Source: Gamarada debralockiae
Taxonomy: Eukaryota > Ascomycota > Leotiomycetes > Helotiales > Hyphodiscaceae
Reading direction: 5' to 3'
Assembly: GCA_002803225.1 (NCBI GenBank)
Contig: NXFV01001860.1
Coordinates: 1 to 64,000, forward strand
Length of the DNA: 64,000 nucleotides
In this document: positions 45,121 through 58,300 of the stretch, piece by piece
How the letters are laid out: each line of letters begins with the position of its first letter
Numbering within the stretch: the first letter of the stretch is position 1
Made by a program: the position numbers and the translations under genes
Notes under the pieces: generated by a model
Seen by the model: the letters and a program-made list of their open reading frames with translations, nothing else
Databases searched by the model: none
Told to the model about the DNA's origin: nothing

Positions 45121-46393
45121 GAGTCTTCATCGTTTAGAACTGTGAGAAACATTCAAATGAACGCGGAGCGAGGCAAATTCTGAAGATATCAGGACATCAA
45201 ATTTATAAATGGAAGATGTTCAAATGGAGGTCAACACAGGAAAGATAGGATAGCGACCTTGGGCTGATGCAAGGGCTTCGCGCGTGGGTTGGCCGATTCC
45301 ATTCTGCTGTTGATTCTGCAGCATCACGGGAAGCACCAATCCATGCCCACTTGAACACTCAACACCACAGAGACTTGTAGCGGTAAAAGAAACATCTTTG
45401 ACATACAAATTCCCATAGCCAACAATACGGTGCTTCGAGATTGGCCATAACGCGTTTCTTGAAGAGAAGCCAGAGCTCCTGCAAGGTCCCGAAAGTCCGG
45501 CCTCCAAAACCCAAGCTCCGGGCCAGCTTTATCTCGGCACAACTCTCAAAAATTTACGCGAGGCCCAAGCTCCAACAGCTCCCAAAGTTACCAAATCCAG
45601 CAAAACAGGAGTGTTCTTAATCATCGTATTCCATGATTCACAGTGTACAATGCGGCTTCTGTGGATCGAACACAGTGCCTTCAGATAACATCTCTGAAGT
45701 TTTGCTTCAGTCTGACGCTCTCCCTGAAATTCCGTTAGTTCTCGTTTTGGAGGAATTGAGGGGAATGCAAGGGGAGTTGACTTGCCAAGTGAGCTAAAGC
45801 CGCTGAGTTTGATTTGCTTAGTGAATAAAATTTCTTAAACTCATAGACACAGCTTGGTGGATTTGGGGCCCGTAAAGAAGGCAGGCTCCGATTCTCGCCA
45901 AGGGATGGATCTAGTCACGTGATGTTGAAATTTGGTCAGTCATCGTCGCCGAGTGGTTTGGAAGTTCCTCCTTGCATTTACAAAACATCCTTAGTTTGGG
46001 TCAGTAGAGTGGGCTGCTTTGGTTTCTGGAAGAGAGACACAAGAACTTGAGCTGGCTCCGAAAACGCAGTCACATGATATCAAAATTTTCGGGATTGAGG
46101 ACAGGTGGCTTCGGGAAAGCTCGAAAGAGCTCGAAGCTCGAGCAGGGTGAGCTCAACATTTTCACGAGCATGCATGATTCGCCAATTGAACGGGTTTGAG
46201 TAGTGAAAGGTGCTGTAAAGCTTGTTATAATAATTTTAATGCGGGTACTATACATCTAGGTTCCGTCTATACAGTACAGCCCATTCTATCTCTATCCATC
46301 TATGAATCTATATCGACTCCCAACCATGCATTCAAAAACCCTCAACTCTCCCCCTCTCCCATCCCTTCCCTCTTTCAACTAACATGACTTAAT
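45121..46393. other. Intergenic region
   Basis: The minus-strand open frames at 45220-45542 may belong to the 5' part of the decayed DUF3604 gene, but no conserved block was seen. The rest, up to the ATP9 stop, has no recognisable gene. Confidence 0.4.
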
Positions 46394-46970
46394 TTACACG
46401 TACTTGCACATCATAGCAACCATCAAATCGAAAAGACCAATAGCCTCAACGAACGCGAAACCCAAAATGGCATAAGAGAAGAGCTGGCCACGCATGCTGG
46501 GGTTACGGGCAACGGCCATGATGAGAGCAGCGAACACCATGCCGATACCGATACCAGCACCGCCGAGACCGATGGCTGCGGAACCCATGCCCATGTTTTG
46601 GGAGACTTGGACCATGGCGGAGGCGATTTCGGAGGAGTAAGGGCGCGATTGGCGGGATTGGGTGGCCTTTAGGATTTGAGAGACTTGGGTGCGCTTTGCG
46701 GCTTGGAAGGGGGAGGTTTTGCGGGCGGCGGTTTGGGTCATGCCTGAGGCGTATGTTAGTGAGTTCTTGAGATATGTTAAGGGGATGGAGGGTCAATTGG
46801 GTGAGGTGATGCTCAATTGAGTGATGGGATGAGATGGGAGCTTGCTTACCAGAGAAGGTACGCTGGGAGACCTGAGTTTTGATGTTGGTTCGGAGAACTG
46901 GACGGGCAACCTTGGCTGAGGTTGAGGCCATGAGAGAGGCCATCTTGGGGGCGACCATGCGTGCTGCCAT
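46394..46970 (-). CDS. ATP9: Mitochondrial ATP synthase subunit 9 (c-ring), nuclear gene
   Basis: Two exons (46970-46850 and 46743-46394; intron of 106 bases) give 156 residues. A long basic, Ser/Thr-rich mitochondrial presequence ([27 protein letters not shown].. to SRQSRPYSS) precedes the mature two-helix proteolipid. Helix 1 is [19 protein letters not shown], the polar loop is ARNPSMRGQ, and helix 2 contains the proton-carrying Glu in [11 protein letters not shown] (residue 140). The c-ring rotates as protons pass through Fo. Nuclear coding with a long presequence matches Neurospora and most filamentous ascomycetes. The end MMCKYV differs slightly from the usual. Confidence 0.96.
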
Positions 46971-48324
46971 TGTGATGGTGATGGGGTGTGTGAGGATGTG
47001 AAAGGAAGTTGGAGAGTCTGGAGTATCGAAAAAGAGAGGTAGAGGTGAGAGTGGATCAGAGCTTCAGTCCTATGAGATGTTCGAGAGAAGGGAACGGAGG
47101 AAAGAAACTCGAGGAAGGAACGTGAAAGAGTTTTCTTCGTTTAGTACTCGGCTGATTATCAAATGAGAACCAAATGAGCACTTTGCACTATGAGGTCTGT
47201 GATGAAGAGGCCTTCCTCGTTGGAGACATCCGTGGTTGAGCTTGCAGGGCCCCTGAAGCTGTTCCAATTCAGCTCCATTGAATGTTGCGGGCCAAGCTCT
47301 CTATTGGTCAATTGAGCTCCCTCGGCAGCAGGAGCTTCCATTCAAACCCCCATCCAAAGCAAAAATGAAAGATAGGTTCCCGAGCTCCCCGAAATATGGT
47401 TGGAAGGTTGACTGAGATATCGGGAAATCGCGGACATTGCGTCTCACAATTTTTTTTTCTTCTGTCGTTCCTTTTTCTCTCGCTTCCAAGCTTTCGGGAT
47501 CCACCCGTATCTTTTTTTCGTATCAGCCTTAAGTCAACGACGTCAAAGACATGGTACAGTAAGCCGGAAGGAGCCGGCAGATTTCAGCCTCCCGAGAAAA
47601 ACAATATGTCCAGCCCAAAAATCCAAATTCACAGAGGAGAACAAAATTTGGCTTGATGACCCTTTGAACTTTGAAGGATCCCTAAAGAACACCTATCTTC
47701 AGACAACATCTCCACCCATCGATATTAATCCATGCGGACACGAGTAATGTTTGTTACGCGCAAACAGCCTCAACACGTGGGTACGCTGTCGAGATTTTCA
47801 CGTTTTGACGAGGCTCAACTCGTCAAACGAAGCGTTGGTGGAGATGACTTTTGCGACCGGACCGATTCCGCATCCACCCGAACATGGAACACCCCCTATT
47901 GAAAATTTTCTCTCCTGAACGTGGCAGTGAACAGATTTTTATAAATATGTCTCTATGCCACGATGAAAATTGCAATATTTGACGGAATTTTTTTTTGAAT
48001 GAAATACAACTTGTCAATGAATGGTGCGATTTATACGACTCTAAACAAGCCCCGTGAAATCACGTGATCGAGAATGAGTTTTCAGGGGCCTTAGGAATCG
48101 ATCAGAGCTAAGCCTTTCAACCTGAAACCTTGGAGGCAGAATGAATGTATCTGTTGACCATCGTCCGTGTGCAACAGAATTCAAAGTGATGCATACGTGG
48201 GAGCATTGATTGTCGAAGTGATTCTGGACACTGTACATGCTAAATTCTCCCAATGCAAACACTTGTTGCTTGACGTCAGGCACGCATCCCTTCAAGGCCG
48301 ATGTGGTCAAATCACCTCGGAACC
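46971..48324. other. Intergenic region
   Basis: ATP9 promoter on the left and THI6 3' region on the right. Two T-rich runs (about 47450-47515) and an A/T-rich patch near 47940-48000 are visible. Open frames at 47070-47656 and 48041-48367 show no family features. Confidence 0.45.
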
Positions 48325-49993
48325 TCACTTGACGTTGACTGCCTTGACCTTTGCTTTTTCCAGCCACCCAGTATCGCCGGAGCTCGTAGCTTTTTGTATG
48401 TTGTACAACTCGTCAATCAAAGCCGGTACAAACGTCCCAGGGCCCTTGACATCTTCCCGAGCTGCTGCAATCTCTGCTGCAATCTCGTAGTGAAGCAAAC
48501 CCGCAATTGCAGCAAGGAGCTTGTCCCCGCGGCTGACAGCTAGCATCAGGGATATTGTTGTTCCCAACACACACCCGCTGCCAGTGATTCTTCCCAGGAG
48601 CTCATGGCCGTTCGAAACAGTAAAAGTACGATCCCCATCACTGACAAAATCCGTAGCTCCTGTCATGACCACGACATTTCGTTCTCGTGCAGCCAAATCT
48701 CGAACCAGGGTTGCCTTCTCGAGGTCGGTCGAGGTACTGGCACCACTGTCCACTCCCCGCTGTTGCACGGCCGTCCCGAATACAGTCTTTATCTCGCCTT
48801 CGTTACCTTTGATCATGTCGAAATACCCCGCAGCCATCAAGGTCTTGACCGCTGATCTTCGTACGGCTGTGGCACCACCCCCGACTGGATCGAAGACAAC
48901 CGGCCCTCCAGCCAAATTATATGCTTGCAAAGCTTGGCCATAATTCAGTACACCATCGGGAGTGACCGTTCCCATGTTGATAACCAGAGCTCCTCCCAAC
49001 TTGCAAAGATCCGCGGCCTCTTCTCCGTAATTCGCCATTATCGGAGATCCGCCGACAGCCAACGCCACGTTCGCAGAGAAATTTTGAACGACTAGATTCG
49101 TCATATTGTGGGAGAGTGGCGTCTTTTGGCCAACGGCCTTGACAATTGTGGGAATTTCTTCGATGAGACCAGCTGCGTTCTGTATATTCTGCAGATTGGC
49201 CAAGGATTCTACCGCAAACGGTGGAGGGCTCTTGACGAGGCGCAGAAGCTCTTCGGCAGCTTTCTTTGGATCTTTTGCAGCAACTATTGCACTAACAATA
49301 GCAACTCCGTCCAACTTCTTGCAGGAATCCGAAGCTTGATACATCACACGTTGGACTGTTGAAGTATTGATGCCTCCTATGCAGACCGTTCGCACATTAC
49401 GTCCTTCGGTCGCAATAGCCTTCAGGATCTCCTTTGTGCCTGCTGTCCCAATAATATCTTTTGTGTTTGTCTTGCTGAAGGCCGATAAGTATGCTGGCTC
49501 TCATCGAGATGGAGGGTACTTACGTTACCGTCGCGAACATGGTTCCAATCCCCAGGTAATTTGCACCATTTTTACACGCTTCCAAAGCTTCATCAATCGT
49601 GGATACCGTTACACCAATAATGGCCCTGTCGCCGAGTAGTTTTCTTGCACTGGGCAGGTCTGCTGAAGGTCAGGAAAACGCAATTGAAGGATGAGGAGCT
49701 GAATAAGACATACCGAGATCATCTTGTCCAATATGCACACCTTCACAACCGACTGCTAAGGCAACATCAACTCGGTCATTAATGAGAAGAGGTACATTGT
49801 GCTTTCGTGTCACCGCATGCAACTTCCGAGCAGTGGAGACAAGAACACCAGTATCACTGACTTTGTCTCTGTACTGAACAACCGTGACTCCACCCTCCAG
49901 GGCAGCTTCCACTACTTCCACCAGATCTCTTTCTCCCAGAATTGCAGGAGTAGAATCGGTGACCAGATAAAGGGAGTAATCGACGGAGCCCAT
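48325..49993 (-). CDS. THI6: Bifunctional thiamine-phosphate pyrophosphorylase / hydroxyethylthiazole kinase
   Basis: Three exons (49993-49714, 49659-49524 and 49474-48325) give 521 residues. The N-terminal half is thiamine-phosphate synthase: [45 protein letters not shown] and [14 protein letters not shown]. The C-terminal half (from about residue 245) is ThiM-type kinase: [55 protein letters not shown], and [11 protein letters not shown] with the catalytic Cys. The enzyme phosphorylates hydroxyethylthiazole and joins it to the pyrimidine to make thiamine phosphate. The fusion is normal for fungi. Introns lie only in the first half. It is divergent from TIF5. No TPP riboswitch was recognised. 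Confidence 0.95.
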
Positions 49994-50963
49994 CGTGTGA
50001 ATTCCACCTGCAGACTGTATATCAATCACGTGCGTCCTCCAGCCCCGCTCCCGCTCTGGCACACGGGCACCCACAGCAGACCTCTGGTCGACAGTGAATG
50101 AGCTCTCAAGCCTGCGATACCCGGTGCATACGACCTCGAAGCAAGCAATGCGACGTCTTAGACAATCCCGACCATCGAATTATGTCCTTTGTTAAGGATT
50201 TTGCTGCAGAAGAAGAATGCATGGAAGCAAATGGAGAAGAAAGAGGGGTTGATTGTGATTTAATTAGGTGATCGACTAACCGAAGAACGCTAAACCGCTA
50301 TGAATCTAGTCTAAAAATAAAGTCGATTCAGCAAGCCTTCATTCTTTTTCTTACAACGCTTTGCCGACTTCCCATTCACACACCACAAACAAATCGTCTT
50401 TTCATCAAGACAACGCATCGCAACTCCCAACTCATACAACGAAACGTATACAACAAAACGCCATTGCCGGCTCTGTACACAACAGACCTAAATACTCCGC
50501 GACTCCCTACACTCTGTGCTCTCCGGACAACAGTTCACTTTTACCCTCGATCAGTGGCCACTGTCATTCATCGACGACGCCCCTCCTCGCACGACAACAG
50601 GAAGCCATCCTCTTCCACCACAACTCCTTCAACAAAGCCATACAGCACGTCAAGTGATACAACTGCGTTATATGTATCTCACACCCCACGCCAACGACCT
50701 CAGACACCAGCCGCCTCTCGAGCTGCAACCATTTCGCATACCGCGGAAACCTTGTAGCCCTTATTTCTCCTCCAACGGCTAATACCCCAACTTGCGAATG
50801 TTCCGTTAACAAATTACCCCACCATTCTCTCATCTCCTTCAGTGCCTTGCTCCGCATATCTAGATCTGCATGTTTCATGTCGCATCATCCGGTCACATAA
50901 CGGTCATAGTCCTTCCCTGAATCACCAAGAATCCACACAAGTTCCTCGAGCAATACCGCAACC
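49994..50963. promoter_or_regulatory. Divergent promoter region THI6/TIF5
   Basis: About 970 bases separate the two start codons. The part from 50340 to 50960 is strongly biased to C and A on the plus strand, as in the long leaders of highly expressed fungal translation genes. Several open frames arise from that bias and are not considered genes. Confidence 0.5.
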
Positions 50964-52297
50964 ATGGCTACCATCAACATTCGCAGCGATGTCAAGGACC
51001 CTTTCTACCGATACAAAATGGAGCGGCTCCAGTCCAAGATTGAAGGCAAGGGCAACGGTATCAAGACTGTCATTGTCAACCTCAGCAGTGTCGCCCAGTC
51101 TCTTGCTCGCCCCGGAGCATATGTCATCAAGTACTTCGGCTTCGAGCTAGGAGCCCAGACCAATACCAACCCCGCCGATGATCGCTGGATCATTAACGGT
51201 GCCCACGAGGCTTCCAAGCTCCAAGATTATCTTGACGGCTTCATCAATAAGTTCGTTCTCTGCAAGAAGTGCAAGAACCCCGAGACCGATGTGGTCATCA
51301 AGGATGGACGTATCTTGCTCGACTGCAAGGCTTGCGGTCAGCGCTCCGACGTCGATCTCCGCCTTAAGCTCAGTGGATTCATCCTCAAGAACCAGCCGAA
51401 GAAGGGCAAGAAGGACAAGGCTGAGAAGAAAGCCGCACGCAAGGCCAAGCAGAACGGAAACGGCGAAGCAGAGGAGAATGGCAATGGTAGTGGTGGAGAT
51501 GAGAACTCCGAGAACGGCTCCAATGGAAATGGTGACGTGGCTATCGAGGCAGGCAGCGATGACGAGATGACTCGCCGCATCAAGGCCGAAGCTCAGGAGC
51601 TTGACGCTACTCCAGTTGAAGTCAAGGACGATGAATGGACCGTCGATATGTCCGCTGAGGCTGTCAAGGCTCGTCAGCAGCAACTCCCTGGTGACCTCAA
51701 GCAGAAGCTTGTCCTCGGTGGCGACGAAGACGACGAGGACGGAGAAGGCGGAGGTAACTCTAACTACGATCTTCTCGGTACCTGGATTGATGAGGAGGCC
51801 AAGGAGAAGGGCGGCGTTAGCAAGGTTGAGGACGTGCAGATTTACCTCAAAGCCAAGGAGATTGGCATCGAGTCCAAGCACCGCACCCTTCTCGTCTTGG
51901 TTCAGACCATCTTCGACGACGACATTATCAAGCAGATCCCTAAGCGTGCATCCATGCTCAAAAATGTAAGTCAACGAACCCCTTCGCTGAGTCAAACGAC
52001 ATCACTAACATGCCATAGATGGTCACCTCCGAGAAACACGAGAAAGCTCTCCTTGGAGGCGTTGAACGATTCATCGGACTTCGCGGCAAGGAGAACCCAG
52101 ACTTCTACAACTTGACGTCCAAGATCTTGATGCTTCTCTATAACGAGGACATACTTAGCGAGGAAGTCATCACCAAATGGGGCACTCGCGCCAGCAAGAA
52201 ATACATCGACCTCCCAACCAGCAAGAAGGTCCGCAAGTCTGCTGAGACGTTCCTCACTTGGCTCGCTGAAGCTGAGAGTGATGAGGACTCAGACTAA
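50964..52297 (+). CDS. TIF5: Translation initiation factor eIF5
   Basis: Two exons (50964-51965 and 52019-52297) give 426 residues. The N-terminal GTPase-activating domain starts [19 protein letters not shown], with Arg16 at the place of the catalytic arginine finger. A C2-C2 zinc ribbon follows ([19 protein letters not shown]). A charged linker rich in Lys and then in Gly/Asn/Glu leads to the C-terminal W2 (HEAT) domain, which ends in the acidic patch EAESDEDSD. eIF5 stimulates GTP hydrolysis by eIF2 at start-codon selection and bridges eIF1, eIF2beta and eIF3. The antisense open frame of 282 codons (51147-51995) is a compositional shadow. Confidence 0.97.
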
Positions 52298-52730
52298 ATG
52301 TGCAATGCTGGACATGCAGTCTTGAACACTCTTTGTCCTCAGGCTTGATGGTTAAAGGTTTGCTGGACTTAGTTGTGGATGGATAATTCGATGCTTTCTT
52401 GTTGGACTATCGTTTGCGTTTCTGTTTTCGACTTGTCGTGCTAGACCTGGGTTCGACGTAGATTTGTTTGAGTGTTACCAGTCCTGTCTCTCAACTCACT
52501 TGTTCTAGTCATGCGAAAAGTATTTCTGGTAGTAATAAAGCGCGTTCCTCTCACAAAAATTCCTTCTAAACTCCGGGTGAAGAGTTGTGAACAATCACTC
52601 CCATCCCTGCCAACATCCCCGCAGAACAGTAAGGATTGAAGAAATTCTTGGAATGTGATCGGAACGTTCCTTCTATACTCTCAAGGTTACTTTTACAATG
52701 AAGAACGACTTGAATTTCTTTTAATTGCAA
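52298..52730. other. Intergenic region between convergent genes
   Basis: Contains the 3' UTRs of TIF5 and TTI1. No other structure was recognised. Confidence 0.45.
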
Positions 52731-55700
52731 TCATGTGGCAACTAACTCCACAAACCGGTACCCCTCCATCCTCGGCGCCTCCCTAACCCTTCCAACCATC
52801 CCCCTTCTCCACAAAACCAACCAAACAGCATCCCCATTAATCCTCTCCAACACCTCCCTCACCCCTCTCCTCTCAGCCACCAAATCCCCCAACACCTCAA
52901 GCACTTCATCAAACATCTCATCCGTAACCCTCACATACCCCACTACACACACCAACAATCCTACAACAGCCTCCCAAACTTTACTAACCATCGAATAAAC
53001 TCCTCGGCCCCCTTTCCCCTTCTTCTCTGCCTCCATCTTCGCCCTTGCTTTTTTCGCCATTCTCATAAGATCAACCCATTCTGTCTGTATTCTTGTACCA
53101 AGGAAATCCCCGGCCCCGACACAGATAGATATCACAGCATCAGTAGCAGCAATAACGACATATGGCTCTTCGTCGTACAAGCGTGATATGACGACGGGCC
53201 ATATATCGTTCACTAGGGGAAGGAATTGACCCTCATTGTCTCGGAGGGCAGCGCTGGAGGTTGAGATAAGGGAGAGGAGTTTGGAGCGTAGAATGGGCGA
53301 GGAGGATGTTAGGTAGTGTTGCGCCAGGAGGGCGATAGAGCGGAGCATAGTGTAGGTTTTTGTGGGGGTTGGTTTCTCGATTTCGCCTCCTTGTTCTTCG
53401 GCCATTTCTTGGTCTTCTGCAGGAATTTCCTCTTCGTCGAGGAGTGTCTTCGCTGACTTCCAAGGCTTTTGAGGGACGTCTTCGTGTTCTAGGGGCTCTT
53501 CGGTGGATTTGGACTTCTTTTGGAGAGTCTTGATAAGGTCTTCGATGGTGGGAACTGGAGTAGCAGATTTGCGGTGCTCGATATGGGGCGTGTCTGCTAT
53601 TAGGAGCTGCCCAGATTTCGAACCAACATCGACAATTTCCCCAAGAACTGCAAACAGAACCTCAACAAGCTTCTGATAACCATGGAAATTATCCAGCGCC
53701 GCAAAAATACTCCCCACCACATCATCCAAATACAGCAAAAGACTTGGTCCCGTAAGCCGAATCATCATGATCAAGACTTGTGGAGCTTGGGGCGAGATAT
53801 CGAAGGTATTGAGCCGTAGAGAAATGGCGTTCACCATGTAATCCACGTTATCAACGATTAAGGCGCTGGCGTTGATGTACCCGCAGGATGAGGACACGAT
53901 GTTGAGGCAAGTGATGGCGTGTTCTCGGAGTCTGAGGTTGGGGGAGCCGAGGAATTGGGCGATGGGGTAGAGTGTGTCGACAAGCTCTGTTCGAAATTCT
54001 GTTTTGAGACGTTGGGCGGTGGACGCGATGACTTCTAGGGCGATGGCTTGGAGGCGCCAGTCGGATGTCCGTTCGTCAGGGTTTATGAGGATTGATTGGG
54101 AAAAGGAGAATAGTTCTTGGTTGACGGCTTCTAGATCGTCGGATATAGTGAGCGATGGGGTGAAGAATTCATCGAGGTCTTGGTTCTTTGATCTTATGAC
54201 TCGTACAAGTTGTGAAGAGAGCCAGTAGGCTGAGAGGAGGCTAGGTCCAGATGCGTTTCTCGCATATTCCAGCATCTCGGATGCCATGTGCAGCTGCGAC
54301 TGTTCCGTTCCGATATTCTCAAGTAAATTTAGCAGTTGGTTCCAAGTCTTCTTCTGGCTCTCCTCGGGCATCATGACTGGCTTGAAGTTGAGAGTAAGAG
54401 CATTATCAGCAGTCAAGGTAAGCGCGGCTTGACTGTTCAAATCAAATTCTGCCTCTTCAAGGCCTTTTGGCTTCGGTGATAGCTCCTGCATGACTGTGAC
54501 ACTATCTCGCAGCGAACTGGCTAGGGTATCTTCAAGGATTGAAGATTCTAAGTTCAGACTGACAAGCAAGTCATGAGCTTTCGAGAGTTGGCCAAGAGCA
54601 GTGTCTTTCGCTTTCTCATCGTTGGACTGCATAACACGAGGTAAGCTCGTAATCCAATTGTAGACGGTACTTTTGATCAATTCGCCCAGGTCAGTATGGA
54701 TCGTGGCGAGGTCAGTGAGCGTAGTCCTTCTGTTGAGGCTATCCTCGGCATCGACTCCAGACAGGGTCATGCATGTTTCCACGAGCACTGAGGCTGATTC
54801 TGCCAACGTGTCGTGACACTCGTCCAGAATAGTGAGACAAAGTCTGTTGAGACCTTGACGAACTTCTATGGATTCGTGGCTCCGGAGTCTTACAACATTA
54901 GACAGCGCAAGCTTTATTTGAGCCGTGGTTGCCTTGAGCCATGACTTGGTGAGAGTCTTCTGTTCAGAGGAATTGGCAGACGATACAATTAATGATTCCT
55001 CGCTGTCTTTGATATTTCTTGTGCGTATATCGCTCAAGATTGAGACCAAGACATGCTGCAGAACTTCCAAAGAAGTGACAATGGTTTTACGTGGCCTGCG
55101 AATTGCTGTACCTGGCATAAGAGCCTTGGTAAGAGCAGATACTGTTCCTGGGAGAAAGGTTGCTAGGGCTTCTGGATCCTTTATACAGTGCCATACTGCA
55201 TCCAAAGCCTGTAATGCCTGAAACTGCACTTCCGCCGAAGGACCATCTGTAATTCCCTCCAACATTACTGTAACGCAGTGTCCCAACGCTGGCACTGTGC
55301 TGGTCTCAACCAAAGAAGCAGCTCCTCCAGACGTTCTCCCCAAATCTCGAAACAGAGCTGCCAGAGCTCCATATGCCTCGATCATCAGCTCCTCCGGAGC
55401 CCTTGTTGATTCCTGGCCGGGTACTCCTCCAGCAACGAACGTGAGCAGTATAAGAAGCTGCTTCGCCAGATCTAGCCCTATTGTGTTTCTCCATCCATAT
55501 TCCAGCAATATCCGTAGACATTTTATCGTCAACTCGGAAAGGTTGTCCGTGTATTTTTGTTTCCTGCGGAGGATCTGGGAAAGCGGGAAGAAGACATAGT
55601 CTGCCAATTTGTCGTCGAATACGCCGTCGGTTCGTTGGCATTTTGTTTGGAGTAGATTTAGGAGTTGAGTCGTAGATTTCGTCAAGGCTTTCGAGCTGCT

Positions 55701-55849
55701 GGAGCTGCCATCGTCCTTGAGGGCAAGCTGGCTGAGCTCGACGCAGTGGGGCTTGAGCTTTTTATAAATTAGCATAAAGATCTTCACATGGGACGGAGCC
55801 ATACTTCTTGGAAGAGTTCGTTTCTCGCAGAGCGAGCTCCCGTTTCCAT
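52731..55849 (-). CDS. TTI1: TELO2-interacting protein 1 (TTT complex)
   Basis: A large alpha-solenoid (HEAT-like) protein. The main frame starts without a good ATG. A short first exon (55849-55805, METGARSARNELFQE) joined through a 47-base GTATGG..AAG intron to 55757-52731 gives the family-like start LFQELKPHCVELSQLALK and 1023 residues. Repeated amphipathic helices fill the length, with an acidic loop near residues 820-860 (EEEIPAEDQEMAEEQGGE). Tti1, with Tel2 and Tti2, helps fold and stabilise PIKK kinases (TOR, ATM, ATR). The alternative start at 55802 (MAPSHVKIF) lies in the proposed intron and looks less natural. Confidence 0.88.
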
Positions 55850-56472
55850 GATAGGCAGTAAAATCGCAGCATGGTATAGACGTTGAGTCTGGTGTTGAAA
55901 CTCGCGACGATGTTTGTAAGGCTGAGAGAATGCGGTCCTTGCCCACACCGGGTGAATTTAGGAAGATAAGTGACGTATTGTTAGTCTGACACCTGCGCGT
56001 TTTATACCTGTCGTGGGCCGGAAATTGAATAAACTCTTCTCACTGAGAGGTTCCTATCATGTAGCGTAACACCAATAAGTTCATCCTGGGTTCTTTCGTC
56101 AATATTCTCCTTTTGTGCCTGCTGGAGAATGATACAGCATCGAATGAGGCTGAGACATAAAAGCCGAAAAGGTAGCAATGCGAGCAACTTGCTACTATGC
56201 GATCCTCTCTTTGTGTCCAGAGGACCATTGATTGCCAGGGAAGCCTTCTTACGTGCCGCTCCAATACCTAAGGATATAATGTCATTGGGCAGACTGCTGG
56301 CAATGACAGGCTCTCCCACATGTGGTGTGTCTGTGGCGCTCTCAGCCGCATAGAATGCAATTTATTATTCGCATCCAAGATGGCTCCATATGATTTTGTT
56401 TTAGTCTTTCTTTTTGTTCTCCACTTCTTACATAATGCAGTCAATGTCCAGAAAGCCCAATTTTGATCAGAT
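55850..56472. other. Intergenic region
   Basis: TTI1 promoter on the left. On the right, a short frame at about 56378 (MAPYDFVLVFLFVLHFLHN) looks hydrophobic but does not join the following gene cleanly. No other feature was seen. Confidence 0.4.
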
Positions 56473-58300
56473 TTGAAAGTTTCTCAAGTTGCATTTAGCC
56501 TGCACAGATTATACACCCCTGTTCCTATCAACGTCCTTCCGGACATTGTGGGCATTTGGAGTATGTATCTTTCTCCCAAAGACAAACTCCAGACTGATTT
56601 AACCAAGGGCGTAGATCCTGACTTCATTCTCGGTGACTGCGGCGGCTGCCTTTGCGATACTTCTATATAGCTACTTCACCGATTCCCTCCCTCGGGGCTC
56701 TTTATCTTGGGCGGATTGTGGATTTCTTCAAAAGTTCCACATCTGTAGAAGCTGTCGTATCCGATATGGAGCAGTCAACAAAAATGGTCGTCCCGTCAAG
56801 ACATGCAAACACAACGAACCCCAGTACGATAGGCAACGCCGCAAAGGCGTCAACACATTCCTACTTACCTTGAGCGACCAGCAATTAGTAACTGCGCCTG
56901 CCACGATAGTAGCTGCGTCGGTGCAGCATTATCAGCTCAGTGTCTATGAATACCAAGTAGTGAATAGCTTGGCATTCCTCTCATCCACTACACATCTAGC
57001 GACACTGGTTATGCTTCGACAGTACCTGAGGGAGAACAAAGTCGTTCGAAACATTGGAGTCGCTGCAATGATTCTGAACCTGGGATTGCTTGTCTATACG
57101 ACTATTGTTGCATACACTGCTTACGCCATTGATAGTTCTGCCAAGATTCAGTGTGTGAGGATTATCTGGCCTACCTTCAACCGGATCCTTTTGGCTACGC
57201 AAACACCATTATTACAATCATGTTTCTCTTCGTTTCTTACGGGCAAAGCATATTCCAGCTATACTTATACGGTGAAAAAGACAGCTTCCTCAAAAATTGG
57301 CTTCGACACTACTGCTGTGGAAAGTCAAAACGCCGCCAGCATGACGAGGATGAGTTTGAAGAATGGTATGAAAAGGAGGTCATGCAATCAATAGAACGAC
57401 CGGGAAGCGACGCAGAAAGAGAATATCTTTGGAGCTCCATCACTGGCCATGAAGAAGACAAGAAACCCTGGTTCCTCCAGATGTTCTTCACCGGTTACGC
57501 GGTTTGGTTCGACTATCGACAGTCTTCTTGCAGGAAATACCGGCGTTGCTCATGAGTTGTTCGCTCGCTATCACGCAAGTTGTAGAAACTCGAAAGGGAA
57601 ATTCGAATATTCAGAACGCTGAGAATACGGTTGACTTCGGACAAATCGTTCCACTGTTATTGCTATCTCTCCTATTTCTTGCGATGGTTGAGACATATTT
57701 CGAGACACATCCTGGTGAGTAGGAAAGAAGTACCTCCAAATCCGTCAACTGACACTCTCCAGACAAAGCCGAGATGGATCAAGTATGATGCCGCATTCTT
57801 CGATAATCTAACGCGGGTTACTAAACGTATCATTTAGGGTATCCTGAAACATATTGGACCTAGAATAGGGAGATTGCGTAAGAAACTGTTTTTACAAAAG
57901 TTTACCGCCTTCTAAGGGTCAACATGCGTCAATTTCACCGGGAGGCTCTGGTATAGAGCTCGAAAACATGAACCCAACAACCTCTGAGGGTCCCAGGACA
58001 AGCGATTCTCTGGCTTCAGACACAGCGAATGCGCCGTCGCTCAGCGAACGTTCACCCCAAGATCTCGCTCTCGATCCGATCGTGTTATCGCAATATACCT
58101 GACGAGACGTCCGTATCTTCCTCAATCTATTCTTCGGGACAGCCGCAGCGTTCTCTACTACCACAGGCGTCGTGCTCTTGTTCAATGCACCCTTCCCCAT
58201 CGCATGGAGTGCATTGACGGCCATTGGACTTCTTATCGACGGCATCCAATACTGCTATCCGAACCCGGAAGAAAGCTCAAGCGCTAAGACTCAAGGCCCT
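56473..58300 (+). pseudogene. Decayed fungal polytopic membrane protein gene
   Basis: Segments of a common fungal multi-pass membrane protein family appear in order: PDIVGIW, then after a likely intron (about 56563-56611) LTSFSVTAAAAFAILLYSYF, LLTLSDQQLVTAPATIVAAS, SLAFLSSTTHLATLVMLR, FGYANTIITIMFLFVSYGQS and EIPALLMSCSLAITQVVET. Near 57960-58240 there is an isolated hydrophobic piece (RIFLNLFFGTAAAFSTTTGV). The frame changes at least twice, near 57150 (a TG repeat, CAGTGTGTGAGG, fits a two-base gain) and near 57505. The family's function is unknown. The start is not resolved; two frameshifts could also be assembly errors. Confidence 0.6.

Noticed and set aside
49994..50340. TPP riboswitch upstream of THI6
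   Set aside because: I looked for the conserved riboswitch blocks in the leader and first intron and could not recognise them; fungal TPP riboswitches are usually in other thiamine genes.
51147..51995. 282-codon open frame antisense to eIF5
   Set aside because: Shadow of strong codon bias in the highly expressed TIF5 gene; no recognisable protein and no splice or start signals.
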